Shown in pieces: positions 59,201 to 64,000 of a DNA stretch of 64,000 nt. How positions within the stretch are numbered: the first letter of the stretch is position 1; every line of letters starts with the position of its first letter. The notes beneath the pieces are model-generated. The model saw only the letters and a list, made by a program, of their open reading frames with translations. It was not told where the DNA came from and searched no databases. A program made the translations under genes and the position numbers. The DNA is taken from NCBI GenBank assembly GCA_001643675.2, contig LSRY02000061.1, forward strand, positions 248,001-312,000, read 5' to 3'. The DNA is from Monocercomonoides exilis. Its lineage: Eukaryota > Preaxostyla > Oxymonadida > Polymastigidae.

Positions 59201-59310
59201 AATCCTGAATCTATAGCTCTGCCTATTTCAGGTATAATTATTTGGTCTCCAATGACCAAAATAATAAACTGTCTAACCGGTGTTACGGCAGTTTGAGGAA
59301 AAGAAAACAT
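38201..59310 (-). CDS. SPAG17: Giant SPAG17/PF6 homologue, axonemal central-pair protein
   Basis: Exons, in transcript order: 59310-59155, 59082-58954, 58899-52024, 51928-38201, totalling 6,962 aa. Introns are 72, 54 and 95 bp, all phase 0. SPAG17 (Chlamydomonas PF6) builds the C1a projection of the ciliary central pair and is needed for motility. Family segments appear in the expected order: an N-terminal strand-helix (FIILVIGDQI, residues 15-24), a second similar unit (NFLVITGIPDNL, about 178), a conserved helix (VAGYVSRLCLFEEW, about 680), several short beta units that read like SPAG17 'DGT' repeats (GERLVHHADGTRV, about 4070), MFVIRADRSGFEL (about 4727), RQFIQHP (about 5828), and a C-terminal ASH/MSP-type immunoglobulin domain (about 6797-6950). 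Human SPAG17 and PF6 are about 2,200-2,300 aa. The excess here is Ser-rich low complexity between these segments. Confidence 0.85.
51929..52023 (-). other. 95-bp intron joining the two SPAG17 giant exons
   Basis: Without splicing, the upstream frame ends at a TAG four codons into this segment, and the downstream frame would start inside a T-rich, intron-like stretch. The donor is GTGTGT after a serine codon. The acceptor is TTCAACAG before GAT TCA ATA, both in phase 0. The halves on either side match the N- and C-terminal halves of one SPAG17 protein. Confidence 0.8.
53876..53968. repeat. Triplet-rich poly-serine tract in SPAG17 exon 3
   Basis: The plus strand here is a mix of GAA, GAG, GGA and GAT triplets, reading as a run of about 25-30 TCN serine codons on the coding strand, including a pure TCA run near 53929-53943. 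Similar tracts occur near 47660-47720. Confidence 0.8.
56042..56094. repeat. 9-bp coding minisatellite (gaggaggaa)
   Basis: About six tandem copies of GAGGAGGAA on the plus strand, five of them perfect, encode serines on the minus strand within SPAG17 exon 3. The purity suggests recent expansion, so length may vary between strains. Confidence 0.8.
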
Positions 59311-59352
59311 TTAAACTTCTGATCTTTACACAATAAATAAATTTAGAATTTA
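59311..59352. promoter_or_regulatory. 42-bp divergent promoter region
   Basis: Only 42 AT-rich bases separate the start codon of the SPAG17 homologue (-) from that of the pseudouridine synthase (+). Any core promoters and 5' untranslated regions of both genes must fit here or overlap the coding regions. No TATA box or other motif is certain; an AATAAATAAAT run lies in the middle. Confidence 0.5.
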
Positions 59353-62300
59353 ATGGATGAAAAAGAGTTCTTTAATGAGATGAAGCCAACGAAACGGAAA
59401 CGGAAAGATTTATTAATTGATGGAGATGATACTAGTACACATGTTATGAAAGAAAAAAGCATAAATAAGTTGGCTGCTTTAGCGTCAGAGAAGTATTTGG
59501 ATATTGATATGAAATATCCGCCATTTCATTTGATAAAGCCAACAATTGTGCATGCCCCCCATCCAACTTTACCTGGACAATATCTTAGAGGACCAGTTCC
59601 ATTTTTTACAACACTTGTCACCTTTTGCAAGCAAAGATGGATTGGAAAGACAATTGAAGAAGCCTTCACAAAAGAGTTTCCAATTCGAGCAACACAAAAC
59701 GTTTGAATGTTTTTTCTTTATATTTCCATTTATTATTATTTTTAACAAGTTGTATGCTATTGACCATCACAGAATTCTGGTAAATAATAAACCTGTTGAA
59801 AGAAATTATGTTTTAAAAAACGGAGATAAAATTGTTCATGTTATTCATTCTCACGAACCTCTCGTTCTTGACATGCCCACAACACTTGTTTATGACAGTC
59901 CCGATTGTTTCATTGTGAATAAAGCTCCTTCATATCCATGTCATCCAAGTGGAAGATATCATTTTAATTCAATGACTCACATACTTCATTTACCAAATAA
60001 AATTCAATCAAGGATTAATGATATTTTAAATAAAGAGAGCATTGATCCATCTGAGTCAACACTTTCTGAATCTAAAATGGAATCTATTTCATCATCCTTA
60101 AATTCATCTTCATCACCTTCTCTCATTTCATCCACATCACAATCTCCACTTTCAACAGCTTTACCTTCTCATTCACCTTCACAATCTCAATTGGAAACTT
60201 CAGAAGTAGCTGCTTCATCATCATTGGCTTCTTCTTCAACATCAGCTATTCCAAATCAATTTGAAACAACACACATATTGAACCGATTAGATGGCTGTGT
60301 ATCTGGTTGTGTTGTGTTAGGGAAAACTTTGGATTTTGCAACGGCTGTCAGAAATAAATTGACCGCAAGAGAAGTAGAGAAGACTTATGTGGCACGCGTT
60401 TGGGGAGACTTTGGATTGTGCGAAGGTTTGAAAGAAGAGAAAGTGAAGGTAAAGATAAGAAATAGAAAAAAAGCAGATAGAAAGGTTTCAGAAGGAGGAG
60501 AAAATGATGAAATGGAAAAACCGGAAGACATTTGCAAACATAAGGAAATCATGACAAATGAGCGAGATGTGGACAAAGAAGCATCTGATAAATCTCAATT
60601 TCAAACAGTGATTCAGGAAGAAGAATATCCGATGATTAAAAACGAGATAATGAAGATGATAAACGAAGTGAAAGAACACAGAAATATTTCAAGCGATGAA
60701 GGAAACGAGAAATCAGATGAGAAAAACGAAGGTGATGGAGAAGACGATGGGAGCGATATTGAGGTAGAGTTATCAGTTTATACTGTTGTTGTGGATGAGC
60801 AAATTGGGTTTGTTGCTCCAGGCATAAGATCTGTAATTAAGCCATTGGGAAACAATGAGCCAGAGGAAACAGCGGAAAAGAAAGAAGTTTGCGACAGTGC
60901 GTTTGAGCCGATACGAATGAAGCTTTCAGAGCCAGAAGAAGAAGATGGAGTGAAAGATGAATCAGTGAATCAGAATGTTGATGAACTTGAGGATGAACAG
61001 TTAGAAAAATCACAAAAGATGTCACGCAAAGAAAAAAGAGAGAAACAAAAGAAAGAAAAGAAAATGATTAAAGCTCAAAATAGACAATTGATTGAATCGT
61101 TACAAAAGCCAGATGCAAAAGAGAAGCAAAACGCTTCATCATTTTACGATGTTCAGTCTAATTCTGCAGCGTTTTCATCGAAAGAACAACAAAAATTGAT
61201 AGGATCAGAGCCTGTTGCCACGCAAGAGCCAACCCACATTCAAGATATGAAGGGGAAGGATGCTGTGACGAAGTTTACATTTGTGGGGGTGTGCGAATTG
61301 GATGAAAATAGAATGTTTGATGCCAGAAAATGGATGCTGAAAAAGGAAAAAGAGAGAAACGAAGCATTGAACAAAGCTGAAGGAAAAAGCATGCAAGATG
61401 AAAAAGACAAAGAAAGCTCAGAAAGCTTGCATGTGCCTTCAAAGTATCATTCGCTTGTGCTTTGCCATCCGCTTTCAGGAAGAACGCATCAAATTCGTGT
61501 TCATTTAGCATCACTTGGTTTGTTACTTGAAGTTATTTCAAGAACTTTGTAAAATTTCTATTGTATTAATTATGTTTTATTCTCATTGTTTTTATATCAA
61601 CATGAATTGATTTTGAAATGAATGATGAATGAACGAAAATGTTAATCTCTTCAATTGGAGGCTTTCCAATTGTGAATGATTGGCTTTATGGAGGCGATAA
61701 TGCATTCTACTCTGTTTGGAGGCCGCAAAATGAAGATCACTCTGGACGTGTAACTAATCCTTCAGCTAGTTCATCTTCCTCCTCCTCCTCCTCCTCCTCT
61801 TCTTCTTCTTCTTCTTCTTCTGATTCCATTTCAGATATTACCACTTCAACTAATTCAATTCCTTCTCCATCATCTTCAATTAATTTTGAAGACAGCCATT
61901 TGGTGATTGATGGAGTTAGAGTGTCCAACGACAGCTCGATGAAAGGCATCCCTCTCACAGCAATGTCGTTGCGCCATCTGCAATACAGCGATATGCTGAA
62001 GAAAGGTGCGAACTCAAGTTCACTCAAAGATTCTGAAGCCTCTTCACATGAAAAGGAAGATCTTGTAAAGAAAGATGAAAACGAAGAAAGCGGAAAAGCG
62101 GAGGATGTTGCATCATCTGATGCATCAAATGCTCCTTTGCCTTCTTCAGGGTCTTCTCATTCTGAGTCTCAAAAGGCACAGAATCTACTGTCTGAGGTCA
62201 TCGAGAAGCAAACTTTACCTTCAATTGCACTTCCTCAGTTTTCATACGAAACTGACGAGGAGTTTTGTCTCGAGTGCCAGAATTTCAAAAGCAATTGCGT

Positions 62301-62982
62301 TTATGAAGTATGTTAGTGTTGATGTAGTTAAAACATCTTAAAGAGTTTTGAAAAAATCCTTCTGAAATTCAGAATATTTGTTTTTGCTTTTGAAAAAATT
62401 TAACTTTTAACCTTTCATGTATTCCTCCATTTATTATTGGTAATTGGCCTTTTACTTTCTTTCTTCTTTTAACTTTTTATTTGATATGTATATCTTATTT
62501 TTTATTAACTCTAAATCCTATGTAAGGTTAATGATCGATCAATATGCCTTCATTCGCTTCGTTATCGCCTCTGTCCTTCACGTAATCCAGTAACTAACTC
62601 TGCATATTCGAAGCGTCAGAAGAAATTGATGAAGGCTGCCGAAGCAAATTATATTTCAAATAAGGGATCTTCATCTGCTGAAGGATTGGTTGATGCTTCT
62701 ACAGATCAGCATTCATCTGACTTTTTGGAAAGTGAAAATGCGAAAAAAGATGGTGAAAAACTGTCTCAACTGAACGAAAAGCAGAAAAAAAGAATGAAAA
62801 AAGACAAATGTGAAAAGTCAATTCCGAACTTGTTAAAACCAAAAATGGATTTTTCTTTTGCTGTTTCATCTCCTCTTCCTGATTGGGCTCTGATTGATTT
62901 TGAATCTGCTTTTATGGTTCAATTTAGAATTGACTCAATATTCAAAATTATTGAGTCTGAAACAAAATCTGATTTAGAATAA
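59353..62982 (+). CDS. RluA-family RNA pseudouridine synthase (Pus8/Pus9/RPUSD2-like)
   Basis: Exons: 59353-59700, 59750-61517, 61661-62307, 62527-62982, giving 1,072 aa. Introns are 49, 143 and 219 bp. These enzymes isomerise uridine to pseudouridine in RNA; the Pus8/Pus9 branch modifies tRNA position 32. An N-terminal FCKQRWIGKTIEEAF segment matches that branch. It is followed by an S4-like RNA-binding unit (ILVNNKPV, VLKNGDKIVH), the catalytic LNRLDGCVSG with Asp297, and SGRTHQIRVHL (about 693-703). That last motif is completed across the second intron by PIVNDWLYGG. A CLECQ...CLHSLRY segment spans the third intron, and LPDWA lies near the end. The usual His before RLD is Asn and the Thr after it is Val, but Arg, Leu and Asp are kept. 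An acidic, Lys-rich insert of about 340 residues and a poly-Ser insert (about 61764-61823) enlarge the protein beyond the usual 400-550 aa. Confidence 0.87.
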
Positions 62983-63597
62983 ACACATTTTAATTTTTGA
63001 TTTTTTGATTTTTTTTTTTTTTCCGAATAGATGATTAGAATAAAATAGATTGTTCTGCAATTATTTCAATTATTCAACGAAAATGAGCTATTCGACATGT
63101 TGAACAAAAAAATTGTTTGAAGAGTTGCTCGCATTTTCAGGAATTAACTCTTTTCTATGTTTCTCATATCACTAGGTTTGCAATTGATAATAACAAGTTG
63201 TCAGGGAAGATGTGGAAGAACAACAAGTTGGCTTTGGGATTACTCTGCTTTTCTCTCTGTTAAACACTGTTTATGGCTTTTGTTCAGAGTTTCAGTTGAG
63301 ATTCGCTTCATTTGTTTTGGCAAATGAAAGAGTTGATTTTAATATTTGATTCAAGACAGTGAATAATCTTTCATTTGTCTCTTTGGAAGAAAAGATGGAG
63401 AATTTCTTTGATATTGTTTGCATCAAACCCAAACTGAATTTTTCCCCAAAAAAGAAGTGTATTTTTTTTTTTTTGTTCCTCTTTTTTTCGATTCGAAACA
63501 CGAAAAACACTGAAAGAAAATGAGAATAAAAACGAAAAAATATATCTGCTGCACATTGCAAAAAAAGAACTTTCCGATGAGTTTTCAATCAATCCAA
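62983..63597. other. Convergent intergenic spacer with a small hairpin
   Basis: This spacer lies between the 3' ends of the pseudouridine synthase (+) and the partial right-edge gene (-). An AATAAA overlaps the synthase stop codon. CAAATGAAAGA (63321-63331) pairs with TCTTTCATTTG (63367-63377). No credible coding frame was found. Confidence 0.55.
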
Positions 63598-64000
63598 TCA
63601 CTCCACCTCGCTTTCAATCGAAAATGATTGTGGCGACAACCACTCAGCTCTTTCAGCAGATGATACAATTGTCTTTGCTGCGCCACAAACAAGTTCTTCA
63701 TCCTCTCTCTCAGCTGAGCCATTTGCCAAATCAAAAGAAAGAGAAAGTGGAGAATGTTCGAAGATGCTGGAAGAGCAATCGTTGAGTGCCTGATTCAGCA
63801 AAGTTGTTGCCTCAGCTTCTGATACACTTTCTGGAGAACAAGGCTGTTCAATCGCGCTTTCCTGTGCATCAAGCGTAGATAATATTTGCTCTGCTGGCTG
63901 GGCGGTGGGTCTCTCCATTTGTTGTGCGCTTGAAGAATGCGGTAAATGCAACTCGTTCCCATCTTCTGAATTAAACTGTGAAGGGCAAATCAATTGATTT
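63598..64000 (-). CDS. 3' end of an unidentified gene, cut by the window edge
   Basis: An open frame runs from the right edge to a TGA at 63598-63600, about 133 codons. The visible part is Ser-, Glu- and Ala-rich and polar (for example SAEREDEELVCGAAK), without recognisable motifs, membrane segments or a start codon. An AG at about 63978 after a C/T-rich stretch could be an intron acceptor. Composition resembles the other genes rather than the spacers, which supports coding. Confidence 0.55.
   Translation of the reverse strand, partial: NQLICPSQFNSEDGNELHLPHSSSAQQMERPTAQPAEQILSTLDAQESAIEQPCSPESVSEAEATTLLNQALNDCSSSIFEHSPLSLSFDLANGSAEREDEELVCGAAKTIVSSAERAEWLSPQSFSIESEVE

Noticed and set aside
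59546-61552. Independent 668-codon frame starting at 59546
   Set aside because: Its first 68 codons overlap exon 1 of the pseudouridine synthase in another frame. Only the part from 59750 onward is coding, after splicing.

Overview
The window is nuclear DNA of a eukaryotic microbe, most likely a flagellated protist. Evidence for this: spliceosomal GT-AG introns, AT-rich spacers between genes of higher GC, very long genes full of serine homopolymers, and standard stop codons (TAA and TGA). A SPAG17/PF6 homologue implies motile axonemes with a central pair. A giant beta-helix surface protein with a degenerate kinase tail, and the lack of the parabasalid ACTAAC-type intron end, make a metamonad of the oxymonad type (Preaxostyla) my best guess. 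That is inference only.

Seven genes alternate strictly in strand (-,+,-,+,-,+,-), so they form divergent and convergent pairs. In order: (1) 399-14018 (-), a 4,426-aa leucine-rich-repeat protein with a C-terminal PP2C phosphatase domain, five exons; (2) 14232-16339 (+), a 604-aa coiled-coil protein resembling CEP57, six exons; (3) 16653-20864 (-), a 1,403-aa helical-repeat protein I do not recognise; (4) 24940-37056 (+), a 4,038-aa intronless type I membrane protein with eight large beta-helix modules outside and a pseudokinase-like domain inside; (5) 38201-59310 (-), a 6,962-aa SPAG17/PF6 homologue built from what look like two separate giant reading frames plus two small 5' exons; (6) 59353-62982 (+), a 1,072-aa RluA-type RNA pseudouridine synthase, four exons; (7) 63598-64000 (-), the 3' end of an unidentified gene.

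I resolved 15 introns by reading frame and domain continuity. Most begin GTTTG or GTTTA; the SPAG17 introns and the last pseudouridine-synthase intron begin GTA or GTG. The 4-kb spacer 20865-24939 is the largest non-coding stretch. It holds a long perfect inverted repeat and, in its last 1.3 kb, coding-like DNA broken by stops and frame changes.

Functionally, genes 2 and 5 point to basal body and axoneme, genes 1 and 4 to signalling, and gene 6 to RNA modification. There is no operon or shared pathway. Gene order matters mainly through the two short divergent intergenic regions (213 bp and 42 bp), which probably act as shared promoters.
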